Counted from the first letter of the stretch, positions 1-13,063 are shown. The stretch: DNA of 64,000 bases from Sordariomycetes sp. S80-01Y (GCA_037042185.1 JAXQJY010000025.1:868001-932000); one strand, 5' to 3'. The notes: generated by a model not told the origin, from the letters alone. A program made the numbers and translations.

Positions 1-1056
1 TAAAGGCAGAAGACAAGCCCATTGCCGCGACGGTCGAAGGCAGGAGGGTGGGAAGGTGGTGAGGGTGCTGTGACGTCCCTGCGAGTAGTAATGGGACGGC
101 CCTCATGGATTTCGTCTGATGGAGAGATGCATGGTCTTGTCTGGGAATCCGGTTGATGCAGAGGGTAACAGCCCGGCTGTTGGGGAAGCCGAGTGTTTCA
201 ACGCAGAGGGAGAGGGCTGAGGTTTCGTCTTGCCTCCTGGCAATTCACTAGCCAGGAACAGCGAGAATCGGTGACTTGGACAGAGGCCAGGCACTCAGGT
301 ACGGCTTATCGCCAAGAATTCCGGATGAAGGAAGCGAGTTGAGGGTAGGCAACGCCCAGGTCTTGGGATTTCAGAGCTTAGCAACGCCTCCAAGACTTTC
401 CCACGCGAGTGAGAATTCCAGAGAGTGAGACACAGGCGGCGAGCGTGAGCGAAGAGGCCGTGAACGCGGGGCCGGGACTCGCAGAGTATTCGTTGGGCCT
501 TCGGCCGCTGCCTTGGCGTGAACTGAGTCGTTGTTGAGGAGCTTGATGGGAATAAGGTGGAGGAAACCAGAGTCAAGTCAAGTCCAGCCTTGGGCTAGAG
601 TGGGCTGGTGGCGGCAGCAAAGGCGGAGAAGGGCTGGCCTGGCCCCAACAACGTTGAGTAGTCTGTGGTAGACAGAAAGCTTGAAGGGTGGACGGACCGT
701 GGAGATCAGCCGCTGACAGAAGAGAGGATCACTGTTGAGTTGTCGATGTCAAGGTGAGCTCAGACAAAAGGGAGCGCTGTTTGCTGGTGTCGTCGAGGCA
801 GGGTCAGGGCGCAGCTGGGGAGGATGATATGCCTCGACCAAGATAGCAGACGGCGATGTCGAAGAACACCGTCCGGGGCATGCACAGGAATAATGTATGT
901 TTGTCTGCAAGTCTCGAGCAGTGGCAGACCTGGCCCTGCAGAAGCACGACGCAGACGCACCGAGTACCGGCGAGGAAGCCTCCACAGCAGCCACAGCAGG
1001 GGTCGACTGGAGTCAAAGAGGGAAGTACCTGAGTGGGCGTCTAGTGGTGGGTAGGC

Positions 1057-1072
1057 AAGGTAAGGTAAGGTA
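1057..1072. repeat. AAGGT short tandem repeat
   Basis: About three copies of the pentamer AAGGT. A second degenerate AAGGT block lies at 4,275-4,302. Both are in the non-coding left interval. Confidence 0.85.
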
Positions 1073-1443
1073 GTATCGAGCCTGGGACGGGAATGGGGCC
1101 AGTGGGCGAGAGGTGTGCTGGACGAGGAGCGGAGAGGTTGTGCGTCAGGCCCCGTAAGCCTCTGGAATGGGGGGTGTGGGCGGCTTAGGTTGGGTTGTCT
1201 GAGCTCTCTGCCCTGCGCCAGAAGACAGAAGGGATGTGTGGTAGGACAAGACAGCTGGGACAAGAGGCTTTTGAAGTCAGAGGGCTGTAATGGAGATACT
1301 ACGACCAAGGTTCGGAGGGCCCATGAGATGGCCTAGTTGGTACCTAGGCGGACCATGTGCTCACAGCCGACAACAGCCACCGCCGTTGTCCAAGTCGCGT
1401 GGTCAGCGCAACAGTGTCTTGCCCTGAAGCTTGGTGCTGTGTT

Positions 1444-1465
1444 GGTACGGTACGGTACGGTACGG
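1444..1465. repeat. GGTAC pentanucleotide repeat
   Basis: Four tandem GGTAC units followed by GG, in non-coding DNA. Each unit contains the self-complementary GTAC core. Confidence 0.9.
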
Positions 1466-3380
1466 GATGGCCCTTTCATGTGGTGTCTCTGAGGAGAGGA
1501 CAATCTCCCGCCCCCGAGCTCGTCGGAGCTCGAAGAAGCAACGAGGGATTCCCGCTGGGGACAGATCCAGAGATCCGCAGCAGGGCTTCAAGGCGGCGTC
1601 CGCTGTCAAAGATGGCAGAGGCAAAGGCGGCCTGCGGAGAAAGCCAGCAAGCTTCGTTGCAATCCCTGTTTAGCTTCCCGAGCCTGGCAGCCAAAGCAGT
1701 CGAGGACAGGACCATCGTCATTGCCATCTTCGCAAATCGTCACGGTCCGCCCCTCATCCCGGTCGTGATCTCTGATTTGGATCCGCAATGGCTCCACGGG
1801 CTCCTGAATGAGGTCACGAGATGTCGCCGGGCAGTCGAATCAGGTGCTTCGTCCTCGATGAGGCATTTCGCGGTGACGATGGTGAGTTGAGAGAGCAAGA
1901 GGCAGAAGCCTTGGGAGCTGTGAAGACTTGCCAATGAGCAGTGGCCGCGGCTTTGGAGGAGCCTGGAGGCGGCAGCGACAGGGGAGGGCGCGCAGGGGCC
2001 ATGCCGGGGGGGAGGGGCGTCTCCAATGGGGGCCCTAGAGGGGGTGGATGAGGAAGAAAGTGTCTCTGCTTTCCAACCTGAGTGTGGGTGGAGGTGAAGA
2101 ATGAAAGGCGGCGTCCTTCGCTTTCAAGTTATCCTGTAGCTCGTCGACTGTGCCTCTTCCTCCCCCTCGTGAACGCAAGTCGTTAGAGCATAAGTACGTC
2201 CCTCTCCACATTCGGGCGCCCACATGATGGCTGCCAGTGATTACCTATGAACGCTCCTCATGACGCCCACTGCGCGGACTGGCACTGACAGCTGCTCCCG
2301 TCTCGCCTCGCCTCACCTCCCGCAGTCCCCCGGACACGATCGACCGCCGGACGAGGTTCAAAGACGGGAAGACCAGCCGGCACAGCAGGGGTCAGACAGA
2401 AGCGTCCAGGGCCCAAGCCCAATTCGCCTTAGCCGTGCAGCCCATGCACAAGTCAATCATCAATCACGTCCGAGCTGCTCGCCCGCGACGAGACGTGAAG
2501 CTCGCTCCGCAGTCTCGTTCTTTCATAAATGAGGTCGATGGCAGGTTGTGACGGTCAAGCCCTTCGGCCGCGATCGTGATTGTCCGCAAATCCTCGTCCG
2601 ATCAATGTCGCGAGTGACTTGATCAGGCCGGAGCGCGAGAGCAGATCGATGCAACCTCCCGCCCATTGCGTCCCAAAGCTGTTGGTCGCACCGCGGCCTC
2701 GTGCCAGAGCATCTCGGAAGGCATCCGGCCTTTATTAAGTCCTGTTAGCCTCACGGAATATTCTTCAATAGGACCTAAGGGGGCCAAGGGGGCCAAGGGT
2801 TGCCCGCAGCAAGACCAGCAACAAGCGACGTTTGACGCAAGGGTCATCGTCAGCCTCGTGTCGGAGGCTGCGGGCCCGAAGCCCATCATCCACTTGACTT
2901 GCAACCGCATGGGGCAGCTGGTCGCCGTTTAAACGTCTCGAGGACGAGGCCGACGGGCGCAAGCTTGCTCCGCAACACTCTTGATCCCGCTAGTACTGGG
3001 CTTTTCCCGGGTGGAGGGAGATGTGAACTGGGACGTATTATGGGACGCTGTGTAACGGGCAGCCTCATCCGTCGCTCTGCTGTCGACCTCAAAGGCCTTA
3101 TTGCATGCTTGTATAAGTTGTATTGCAGGGTGTTGAGGCTGCTTCACGTCGCAACAGCGGCCCCATGGACTCTGCCAGCTGGCAACTGTCCAGAGTGACG
3201 AGAGCAGCTTCAAGTTTCCAATTCCAAGGACTCGCTAGCCCAAGCTTGTGCCGAGCGAGCCACGACGAGAAAGTGCCAGTAGACGACGGGAGCTCGGCTT
3301 TGATTCGATGTCGCACCGGAATGCTCATCTTGAACAAGCTCCAGGGGCAGTCATTAGCTTTTCGCGCGAGGAACAATCAG

Positions 3381-3412
<32 letters not shown>
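3381..3412. repeat. TCAA tetranucleotide microsatellite
   Basis: Eight perfect TCAA copies in non-coding DNA. A locus of this kind is expected to vary in length between strains. Confidence 0.95.
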
Positions 3413-3735
3413 CCTCGTATCTCCACCGAGCGGCGCAATTTCCGGGGCAGCCATCAGATGGTCAGGAATGATCTCGTGTTGCAGCGATTGCTGCCTTCGC
3501 CAGGACGCCATAGACATTTCGAACCTAGTCCATTGGGCACCAATGATGAAGGCAAAAAAGGAGCAACGAGAAGTGGCTGTTGCGACTCTGGAGAGGCCGA
3601 AGCCTGAGAAATGCGCGGTGGAGCTCTGAATGACAGCGGCTGCCTTTCCAGTTGGCTGAAGCTCGTCAGATCCTTGTCGCGGGCCATTTCGAGGTCGCGG
3701 TGGTCCAGCTTGAGGTGTCAGGCACCTTGAAGTGT

Positions 3736-3758
3736 GGAGGGAGGGAGGGAGGGAGGGA
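3736..3758. repeat. GGGA purine repeat
   Basis: Nearly six GGGA units in a row. They form a short G-rich run on the + strand. Confidence 0.9.
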
Positions 3759-3918
3759 TCAGGGCTGGACGAGACAGACATTGCAGCGCAGTGACGACGT
3801 GGACGAGGAGCGAACCGCGAACCGAAAGAGGATGATTGCGCTCTGCTTCTGGTCCCCCCAGGAGATCAATCCGAGGAAATTACCTACTGCGTACGCTGTA
3901 GCTCTCGACAACCTTAGA

Positions 3919-5110
3919 TACGGAGTATAGGGTCCTGAAGACCCTCACTGAGGCCTCGGGCTGGGCCCCGCGCTGGTTGTTAGTCCAGATGGCACGCTCT
4001 CGACAGATGTGCTAACATCCCGTCCTGAGCCTGAGACTGAGCCTGTCCCCCGCGCACCACTCACTGGCAGTCCCTCCCGTCCTTGCTTTTTCCCATCGAC
4101 ACTCATGCACTCAACGCACATCCCCCATACTCCGTACTCTGTACCTACATAATCGCAATAATTAGGTCCAAAAGAATCACGACTCCGGAGAAGGGCTGCA
4201 GCCGCACGGGGCACCCGCACCCTGTCTGGCGTTCCTGTACGGAGTACTTCCTACCAACGACGTACGAAGTCAGCTAAGGTAAGGTATGCGTAAGGTAAAG
4301 TAGCCGGCCAGCGAGCCAGCCCCCCATGTCTCCTGTCATGCAACGCCAGATGGACCGCCCTCGCTCCCGCGATGCCAGCCGCCTCACTATCACCATTAGC
4401 CTCCGTCCCCTTCCCTGTCGCTCGAGAGGAAAAGAAGTGGGCTCGCCCGGTCGCAAATCTTGAAACCAGATCAGATCAGGCACAAGACGGCGCAGCGGCC
4501 ACCAACTGCCACCAGCAGATCCAAATTTTTCGTTCTTGGACGGCGAGCGGCTCCTAGCCAACTAGCATACCTAGCCTTGCTGGCCGAGGTTGGCGCGCCT
4601 CGTCACGTCAACCAACACGCTTTCCAAATCACAGAACAATCGACCGGCCGAGCCCTCACTCCTGCCGCGAGTCCCCAGTCCCAGCATCAATCGACATGCG
4701 TTTCCCACCACATCGCGATCGTCTGCTCAGTGCTAGCAAACGGCCCGCGCAAGACCCGAGAGCGGCGGCAACGTCTGCAGCCACTCTCGCCCCAGGCCGG
4801 CCGGGCACTCAGCGAGAGAACAATCTCTCATCGAGACTCAAAGGAGGAAAGATCAAGCTATCGCGCGCGCAACCGACATCCCTGGTTTTCTAAACAAGCG
4901 CCAAATGCAAGCCGGGGGGCGTGTGTGGGTGTGCCATCCCTGAAGCCGCCACGTCCGGTCTGTCATCCACCATTGTCTTTTCGGACTGCTCCCCAGCACA
5001 CAACGTGGGATGCAGTGCAGCGGGCAGCAAAGTGCAAGTTGTGGCCGCAGATCAAGAGGCCCTCGGTTATGCAGGACCCAACGACCTGTACTCCGTACTC
5101 GTACGAGTAT
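3919..5110. promoter_or_regulatory. Cluster of TACTCCGTA/TACGGAGTA motifs
   Basis: The nonamer TACGGAGTA or its complement occurs at 3,919-3,927, 4,128-4,136, 4,237-4,247 (as GTACGGAGTAC) and 5,088-5,098 (as GTACTCCGTAC). The last runs into TACTCGTACGAGTA at 5,096-5,109, a perfect 14-bp palindrome. The motif is visible directly. A regulatory role is only inferred; it could equally be a dispersed micro-repeat of the genome. Confidence 0.4.
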
Positions 5111-5827
5111 AGATCTGTAAGCCTCGTTCTTCTGTTGGCTGTGCTTTTCCAGAAGCCGTGGCGCCGCCGCTTTCGCTCCCCAACTCCTCGAGGCCACCTT
5201 GGGATGCTCCCTGTCATTATGGGCTGTCGTTGACGACCTTGATAGCTTGTTCGAGACTTTTTATCGGTTGCGCTGCAGGGATCAAAATCAGCCGGTCGCT
5301 GAGCGAGCCCCCTGGCCCCTCCTCCCTTGTCCCCTGTCCTTGTCATCAGCTCGGTCTTGCTCAGTGCCGCTAAACCCCCATCCGTCATCTAAGCAGGCTC
5401 TCTTTGCGACGCCAGCCACGACTGATCTGTTCGACTGTGTTGCCGACGATTTCCTGGCTCTCAGGGAGGCCTTTCGCCTCGTGAGGTTTGTAATTGATGA
5501 TTCATTTGAACTCTTGGTCTCCTGCGCTGGGTCAGCTTTGGGAATGGATTGCACCCCTTGCCATCCGAGATCCAGAGACCGCTAGATACTAAGTATATAC
5601 AGTCCAGCAGAGGCGTCCGCTGTGATACTCCAATTCTCGCCCGGATCTCCTCTCAACCGGCGCGGGTATCAGAGCCGCTGCCTACGTGACATGGTTCCTT
5701 TCTCGCGCGCCAGACGCAAGTGGGGAAAAGCAACAGCTAACGCCCCTTTTTCTTTTCGCTCGACCTTTGTCATGTACTCCATAAGCTCTTGGTATAGTCG
5801 GCCCCTTCCTAGTCGACTCAAAATTTC

Positions 5828-7274
5828 TCAGCGCTTCACAATCGTTACTGCACCAGGTTAGCGCAAACGTCATCCAAGCAGGCACGGAAACCGATGATTC
5901 AAAAAGGGCACACTTACCAACATCCTCATCGGCCAGCTCATGAGCCAGTCCCACTCTCTGCGGCTGATGCTTTACACTCTTGCCGTACACAATGGCTGAC
6001 TTGAACTGTTCCGTGATCGTCCGGTGGATAGCGTTACACTGCGAATTGGATTGAATGTCTCAGCCGGGGGATTTCCTTCGTATTTGGCGGATGCGCAGGG
6101 TGTGCCCTGGCGGGAAATTGAGGAACACTTACGAAGTCTTCTACTGTGCATCTGTTGCGTCGAAGAACAACGGGCGCTGTGTAGTCAGGGGCTTTACCCT
6201 TGGGCTTGGTGTACACGCGCTTGAGCTGGAGTTTGTCCCACATGGCCTCCATCAGCTCATCCACGTTCCAGCCATGCTCCGAACTGATAGGCACAGCGTG
6301 CGGGATGCGGTACAGTAGATCTAGTTCCTCGATGCTGATGGAGTCAATCTTGTTGAGACAGTACACCACGGGGATGTAGCTTCGCGAATCCGTCAGTGTC
6401 ACGTCAGAATGAGGATATTCGCTAGACTCACCTCCGGCTCTTAGCTTCCAGAACGTCGATAATGTCATCTACCGTGGCGTCGCAGCGGATGCTGATATCG
6501 GCCGAGTTGATCCTGTATTCGTTCATTACAGCCTTGATCTCATCGTGATCAATGTTCGTCAGCGGGACGGTGTTGGTAATGTTGAGTCCGCCCTTGTCCT
6601 TCTTCCTGAACGTGATGTTGGGTGGCTCCTTGTTGATCCTGATCCCGAAGCCCTCCAATTCTGCCTCGATGACCCTCTTATCTGTGAGCGGCTTGTTGAC
6701 GTCCAGCACGATGAAGATCAAGTGACACGTCTTCGCCACAGCAATAACCTGACGACCACGTCCTCGACCGTCCTTTGCTCCCTCGATAATACCGGGTAAA
6801 TCGATGATCTGGAGGGGAGCGCCGTTGTAGGTGACTTGACCGGGCACGGACGTTAAGGTTGTGAATTCGTAGGCTGCTGCCTCAGAGTGTTGTCCTGTTA
6901 GTCTGCTCATGAGAGTACTCTTCCCCACGGAGGGGAAACCGATGAAGCCAATACTGGCAACACCCGTCCTGGCGACATCGAAGCCTGACCCGCCGCCGCC
7001 ACCTCCGCCCGATGGAGTGAGGAGCTCTCGCTTTAGTTTGGCCAACTTGGCCTTGAGCTGACCCAAATGGAACGAAGTGTTCTTGTTCTTCTGGGTGCGG
7101 GCCATCTATATCACGTATTAGAATTCGTTCGTATCGGGTGGACTTGGTAATCGCTTCGAATCGCACGTACTTCGGCCTCAATCTCCTTGATCTGCGCATC
7201 GAATTCTGGTCAGCTTCCATTCCCCGTGATGGTCGATTCCCCGAGGGTCACACCTTGTCCACTGTGGTCGACAT
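5828..7274 (-). CDS. RBG1: Developmentally regulated GTP-binding protein (DRG1/Rbg1)
   Basis: Obg/DRG-family translational GTPase. In yeast, Rbg1 binds the DFRP partner Tma46 on ribosomes. Six exons are read as 7274-7254, 7191-7171, 7105-6432, 6379-6133, 6038-5918 and 5847-5828, giving 367 residues, the same length as animal DRG1. The start gives the conserved opening MSTTVDK. The P-loop GFPSVGKST, the switch motif DLPGIIEGA and the base-recognition NKID are all present. The last exons give the TGS domain (KPKGKAPDY, ending EDVVTIVKR). The acceptor of exon 4 is AAG rather than CAG or TAG, but it restores the conserved [12 protein letters not shown]. The gene lies head-to-tail behind the HOS4-like gene, about 500 bp away. 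Identity is firm; the minor uncertainty is exon 4's acceptor. Confidence 0.95.
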
Positions 7275-7774
7275 GATGGGCAGTTGTCCGAAGCGCCGGC
7301 TGCGTTCTGCTAGAGGTATCTATTGCGTGATCCGCGAAGTTCTGATGCTCACGGTGACGAGTCGTAGGTCACTATTTTGCTTTGTTCGTCGACTGACTTG
7401 TGAATCCGTCTGCAGGAGTTTGCAACTTTGGGCTGCTTTGTCGCTGGGTCACGGTTTGGTGATGGTGGGGTAATTTTTTTCCAACGCCGACGCCACCAAT
7501 GATGTAATGAGCAGCCCCCGTCTCCTTTTTTAAGGTTGAGATTGACTCGCACAAGCTGGAAAAGGGAAGAGACATGGTTTTCGAGTTTCTTCTTCACGCA
7601 CTGCAGAATCATTGATAATAATTCAAAGGCGCCTACGCGTGTGCACGGAAAAATGACATGCGAGTTTGCTTCAAAGTACAGAGTATATAATGCTTTATTT
7701 CAGATAATCAACCATGAAGGTATCTCGTCAACCGACATCATAACGCCATAGCAGTAGGGAAATATGTAGGGAGC

Positions 7775-10700
7775 TTAACTCGGGGATCCCCTGTCCCCAT
7801 TGAGCAGCTTGTGTTCATCAAGCCCAGTCAGGCCGCCAGGTGTGTCCGCCTTATGGCTGGCAGGCGGAGAGTGAACGCCATTCTGAAGAGACGTGTTGTC
7901 ATGGCCGTTGACTAAGTGGCTGAGGTTCTGCTCCATGCACAGACGCGTGTATTCGGGGTCATCCGGGAAGACCTGCACGAGACCTCGTCGAGGTACGAGC
8001 TTCTCCGGAAACGGCGTCTTGCTTGTCCGAGTGAGGGTGGGAGCGTCCTCACCAACCTGAACACCATTGATGAAGAAACGTCGGTTTGGACCGAAGAAAC
8101 CGCCAAATCGGTTGGCATCAGGATCACTCTTCCACTTCTGTGTTCCTTTGAAGGTGTTGAGCTGTGCCTCGTTCTCGAGTAGCTCGCGGTAGGCCACAGT
8201 GAGCTTCAGATCCCGCAAGTGGGGGATGGAGGGAACTGTGTACATCAAGTCGGATAGCTTGATGAAGAAGCAGTTCAGGTCCTGGAATCTTTGCCATGAG
8301 CCTCGCTCCAATGCACAGCGCGCCTCGTGTGACATGCGCGTGGGGTTCTCCGCAGTGTATACGTCCTCGAGTTCTTGGCCAAGATCCCACAACTCCGAAG
8401 CTATCAAGGTGTACAGCCGCCCCTCGGTTCGCCATAGGGTCGCCTTAGCCAAGTTGGACGCCGGGACACGTTCCCAGTCAGTATCTAAAGATCAGGTCAG
8501 CGACGTTTGGTGTTGGTCTGAGGGAATAGATAACTCACATCTTGTCAAGGCCAAGTCTTTCTCCCCGAGAAGGAGGGCCGCATGAGTATTAAGCACCCAT
8601 TGCTCGCGCCCTTCAGGGGTATGATTGGCTTCAGGCTTAATCGTGTCATAGCGTACTCCCTGCATCGTTGCAAATTTCTCTGCAAACGCCCTGTTCTTCG
8701 GATTTGGGCAGGTGTCGAGCCATCGAAGCAGAGGCGGAAGTTTGTCCAAGCGCGCCTTCTCGAGTTGCTCCAGCCGCGCTTTCTCTTGTTGCTCGCGGGC
8801 GCGTCGTTCGGCTGCCCGCTTGCGCTCAATTTCCTCCCGCCTCTCACGTTCTTTTCGCTCGTCCTCCTCACGCTTGCGGCGTGTTTCTTCAGCTTCTCGC
8901 TCTTTTCGAATGCGCTCTTCCTCCTCTTCACGTTTCTTTCGTTCCTCTTCCTCCTTCCGTTGCTGCTCCTCTGCGTGACGCCTCCTTTCCTCTTCCTCGC
9001 GGCGAGCTTTCTCTTCGGACTCCTTCTTTGCCTTTAACTCCTCGGCTTGCTTCTTCAATTCCTCCTCCTCCTGCTTTTTACGCTCATCTTCCTCTGCCTC
9101 CTCACGCTTCCTCGTAGCCTCCTCCTCCGCCTTGCGCTTCTTCTCGGCTTCTTCGGCATCCCTCTGCTGTTGAGCTTCCGCTTCTTTGGCTTCTTCGATC
9201 TCGCGCTTCTTCTTTGCTGCCTCATCTGCTAGCGCAGCTTGTTTCCGTGCTAGCTCATCAGCTTCGGTCTTTTCAGAATCGCGATTGACAGGGTCAGAAT
9301 CCTTGCTGGGGATTGCTTTACTCGAGTCGGCGTCGGGCATTTCGACATCGTGTTCTTCGGACTTGATCGGCACACCGGAATCAGCACCAGACGGCCGTCG
9401 AGATCCATTGCGGGATGAGTCGCCAGGTGCTGCTTCACTCTTGTCATCGGCCGCAGTCTTTTTCGCGATGTTGTTACTTGATGTGTCAACACCGACTTTG
9501 CGGGAAGTGTCATGCTCAGACAGTCGTTTCTTTCGCTTCTCGAATCCCTCTGACTCCAGACGCCGCTTCTTCGAAGGTGCCTCGCCGTCGTCCTTGTCGC
9601 CGTTGTGCGCATGGTCAGGCGTAACGCTAGCTCGATGGCGCTTGGCGGAATGTTCGCTACTGGCGCCAGGGTCCCGAGACCCCTCACGCTTCAACGCTTT
9701 GGCCCGATCGTGGTATTTCTCAGACATCTTGTTCTTGTCGCTGGCGTCCTCGTTCCTCGATTCGTGCGGGCTAGAGGGTTGGTCCTTGGCAGTAGACGTA
9801 TTCGAATGGACACTGGAACGGCGGCGCTGCTCGCCACGCAGTTCTCCTTTCGATATGAGCTTTCGCCTGGGCTTGGCAGCCTCGCCATCAGATGACATCG
9901 CTACTTCAGAGTCGTTGCGGCTAATCTTCGAATGTTTTTGGGAGAGGGAGGGCGAGCCCTCACGATCAGAAACTTGCACCGACGCCACCCTATCGTCCTT
10001 CTTCCTCAAGCGTTCCTTATCGGAGGGGTGTGACTGTGACTCCGTCCGCCGTTTCGCCCTCGGGCTACCCAATTTTGCTGATAGCTTTTTACGCACCTCG
10101 GAATTTGGCTCCGGGCTTTGAGCATCACGCTTTTGAGGTCGATCTGTTCTTTCCTCTCTGCGAGCACGCTTCTCCTCTCGCTCCTTTTCCCTCTCGCGGC
10201 GGCCAGGGGACTTGGTCTTCAGTTTTCCGGAAGTCTTGTGGGCGTCGTAGGCGTCCTTGAGCAGTTGCTCCTCCTCCTTCCAGTTCGTACCTTGTCGGCG
10301 TCTCGCAATTTCGTAGTACGTCTCACCCTTATAGCGTTTGGTGGGATCCACTTGCGGCTGTTCCAACAAAAGCTCCAGAACCTTAAAGTTCTCCTGCCCG
10401 ATTGCTGCCAGAATGGGCGTGGAGAATTCTCCTGGCTGAGAGGAGAGCGGCGCTGGATCAGGATCGGCGCCGCCCAACCCTAGAAGTAGTTGAATCACGA
10501 GATCGTGACCACCTCGCGCAGCAGCCACCATAGGCTCGGAGTCAGAAACTTCCGTTTTGACCTGCAATACCCGGGCAACCATTTCTTCATCACCACGACC
10601 CGCGGCTTGTCGCAATGTCTTATCATTGAGCGGCTGGTACAGCAGGTCGTTTCTCGTCTTCTGTGACCGTACATTACCCCCTCTTCGACTCGAGTTTGTA

Positions 10701-12136
10701 GTCCCTGCAGGCGACCGGCGAGGACTGTCCGGAGCATCCTGTTTAGAGAGATGCGCCTCGCGATCTTCTGAAGTTTTCGTGCGTCCGCCGTATCTCTTCT
10801 TCGCCTCTATCAGGGCGGTCCTTATCTCGTCGACATTGTCGGTATCCTCCGTCAGTCGGTCAATGGGCTCTTCACCGTTGACGTTGGCCTTTCGCGGATT
10901 CACGCCAGCGCCCAACAATAGCTTGACCACGTCCAGATGACCGTTGTCGACGGCGTCAAGCAGCGGAGTATCTCGATCATAATTAACGCAGTCCAGGTTG
11001 CAGCCAGCGTCTATCAACAGCTTGACAATGTCCTCGCAACCATTAATCGCGGCTATTTGAAGTGGGGTGTTGCCGGCGAAATCTGCCACGTTGAGATCCT
11101 CGGGTCGTTCACGAAGCCTTTGCTTTGCCGCCTCGAATTCGCCTCTCGCGCAAGCACGAGCTAAAAGTGTCTGACCGTGAGCGTCCAGGTGTTTCTTCTT
11201 GTGCTGCTTCTTAACCGAAGACGGATCGACGGCACCGGAAGAAGCCATGCTTTTCGCCTTGCCACTACGTGGGTAGGGACTTCCACTGGCAGACGACTCG
11301 TCCGACTGATATTCCGTCGTGTTCAAAGGCGGAGGTAGCCTCTTCTTCTTATGATTCGGCCCATTCGACGAGGCAAACTGCGAGGACGCACTTCTGCGAT
11401 GCGAGCGTACCGGTGGTGACACAGACGGACGCTCGACGTACGACTTGGATTGGCTCGTCCTCCGTTCCCTAGAAGGTCGACCAGCATCGACGCTATTACT
11501 TGTTCTGCGTGGACGCCGAGATTTTCGATCATCTTCCTCATCATCTTCGGACTCATTCCTGGATGCTTTGCGCTTGGGAGGCAAAGCACGCTCCTTAAAC
11601 CGAGGTGAGGGCTTGGCCGAAGAATTGACCGTCGTTTTCCCGTTATCGGAGAGGGACGAAAGGCTGTCGACAGAGCGGCGGCGACGGCGATTCTCAGGAG
11701 ACGCGGGTGCTGAACTCAGGCTGCTCTTACCAGCCGCTGATTCGTCCCTTGCATTGTCGGTAGCATCGATCCGGCCCTGTTGCTTGCTCTCCTCTGGGCC
11801 TGAATCAGGTTTTGAGGCATTGCCGTTCGACTCGCGCTCGCCGCTCAAGCCCCCTTCACCATCTTTGGAGCCTTCTGCGTCACCATCGCTCTTATCCTCT
11901 TGTCGTACCTTACGAGCCTTGGAAGGAGAGTGGCCGTCTTTCCCTGGAAGAACTATCGTCTCGGCGTCAGAGTCCTCGGGGGCGTCGGCAGAGCCTTCCC
12001 GTTGCCTCTTACCCGGACTTTGGTCTACCGATGTGGCTGTGTCTGGTTCTGGCTTGGCCGCAGAATCTCGTCGTCGCCGCTGCGGAGAGCCGGCAGGCTT
12101 CGTCTGGTCCGGCTCGGCAGCATTGCGCGCATCCAT
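7775..12136 (-). CDS. HOS4: Ankyrin-repeat Set3-complex-type protein (Hos4-like)
   Basis: Two exons, 12136-8539 and 8484-7775, encode about 1,435 residues. The long frame continues upstream without an ATG, so MDARNAAEPD at 12136 is the first possible start. In order: a charged, low-complexity Arg/Ser region (residues 1-310), ankyrin repeats near 315-425 (motifs GNTPLQIAAINGCEDIVKLL and DTPLLDAVDNGHLDVVKLLL), a second degenerate ankyrin block near 495-605, another disordered basic stretch, a Glu/Lys/Arg coiled coil near 960-1130, and a conserved C-terminal domain continuing across the intron. This layout fits fungal homologues of Hos4, an ankyrin subunit of the Set3 histone deacetylase complex. 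The intron joins codons in frame (LTR/YTDWERV). The ankyrin nature is certain; the Hos4 name is family inference. It is divergent from ALKBH6. Confidence 0.75.
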
Positions 12137-13063
12137 GTCACTTATCTTGATGAAGAGCGAGCTTCTACCGACATCCTGGAGGCGACGATGAGGCTGGGGG
12201 GCGTGGGCGAGGTCGGGTGGTGTCGCGAGAATCGCGGGGAAATCGACGGGGGCGTGTTCAGCTAATTGAGACGAAAAACCAGGATCGATTGAGTCGGCGG
12301 CGAGACCGCCTGGTGGCTGGCAGTATTCGAAATAAGCAGCTCCCCAAGGCAAGGCTCAAGGTAGGACCAGCACAGGGGGCGGCGGGACAATTTGTAGGAC
12401 AAGCGGGCGATACAGGCTGGGGGTCGTTGCGCGTAAAAGAAAACAAAAGATGCTAAAGTACAGTTGTAGGTGGTGATACAGAGCTGGTGCGAAGGACGCG
12501 GCGATGCGACGTTGTGATCGTGGTGATGATGCTCGTGCTGGGTAGAGGTGGAGATGATTCCAAGACGAAGGCTGAGAGGTGACAGTTCCAAGTTCGGTTT
12601 GGAGGTCTACAGTGCTGCAAACGGGGGAATTGCCTGAGGTGGCTGCCACTGCCACTACCAGTGCTCTCCGACGGGACCTCAGTCGACTTCGGCCACTGGC
12701 AGCTAAAAGTCTGCTTGCACCCGACGCTGATTCGCCAGAAACCCGTGAGTCAGCAGATTTGAGATTGTCCACGTCTCCACCCTCGAGCCCCTCATTCGCC
12801 TCGTCACCATGGTTCTTGCCTCACGGGATCCACAGTTTCTGCTCCGGACTTCAAGTTCATTTCGTCGGCAGCTCAATGCTCAACGCTCAACTGCCATCCG
12901 CCACCAGCAAACGCTGCTCCTCCAACGTTCACGATAAACCTCCACCATCGCAGCGCCTCCTACCGACGTCGCGCCTTTCACCCCGCTCCGGACCCCGCAG
13001 CAACCAGATTGAATAGTTAGCCTTTGGCGCAATTTCGAGTCTCAGGGGTAGCCACCATCGGCC
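12137..13063. promoter_or_regulatory. Divergent promoter region, HOS4-like / ALKBH6
   Basis: This 927-bp interval separates the starts of two divergent genes. Minus-strand frames stay open here by chance because the region is CT-rich on that strand. I see no further gene. It presumably holds both 5' UTRs and promoters. Confidence 0.5.

Larger units (their letters stand above)
1..5827. other. Long non-coding interval at left edge
   Basis: I see no convincing gene in this stretch. The open frames are compositionally biased shadows rich in Pro, Ser and Arg, with no recognisable domain and no consistent splice structure. Bases 1-2,230 are purine-rich on the + strand, so the minus strand is CT-rich. 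That is the usual look of a long 5' leader or promoter of a minus-strand gene lying to the left, which is inference. It contains several simple repeats and a cluster of TACTCCGTA-type motifs, listed separately. The last few hundred bases should hold the 3' UTR of DRG1. Confidence 0.55.

Noticed and set aside
760-1308. 182-codon minus-strand open frame
   Set aside because: It is Pro/Ser/Leu/Arg-rich and reads through CT-rich leader-like sequence with no recognisable motif.
4460-5233. 257-codon plus-strand open frame in the left interval
   Set aside because: It has biased random composition, no domain and no splice context, and it spans repeat motifs.
9186-10121. 311-codon plus-strand open frame inside the Hos4-like gene
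   Set aside because: It is antisense to a low-complexity Arg/Lys/Glu/Ser region, its product is Ser/Phe/Leu biased, and it has no domain.
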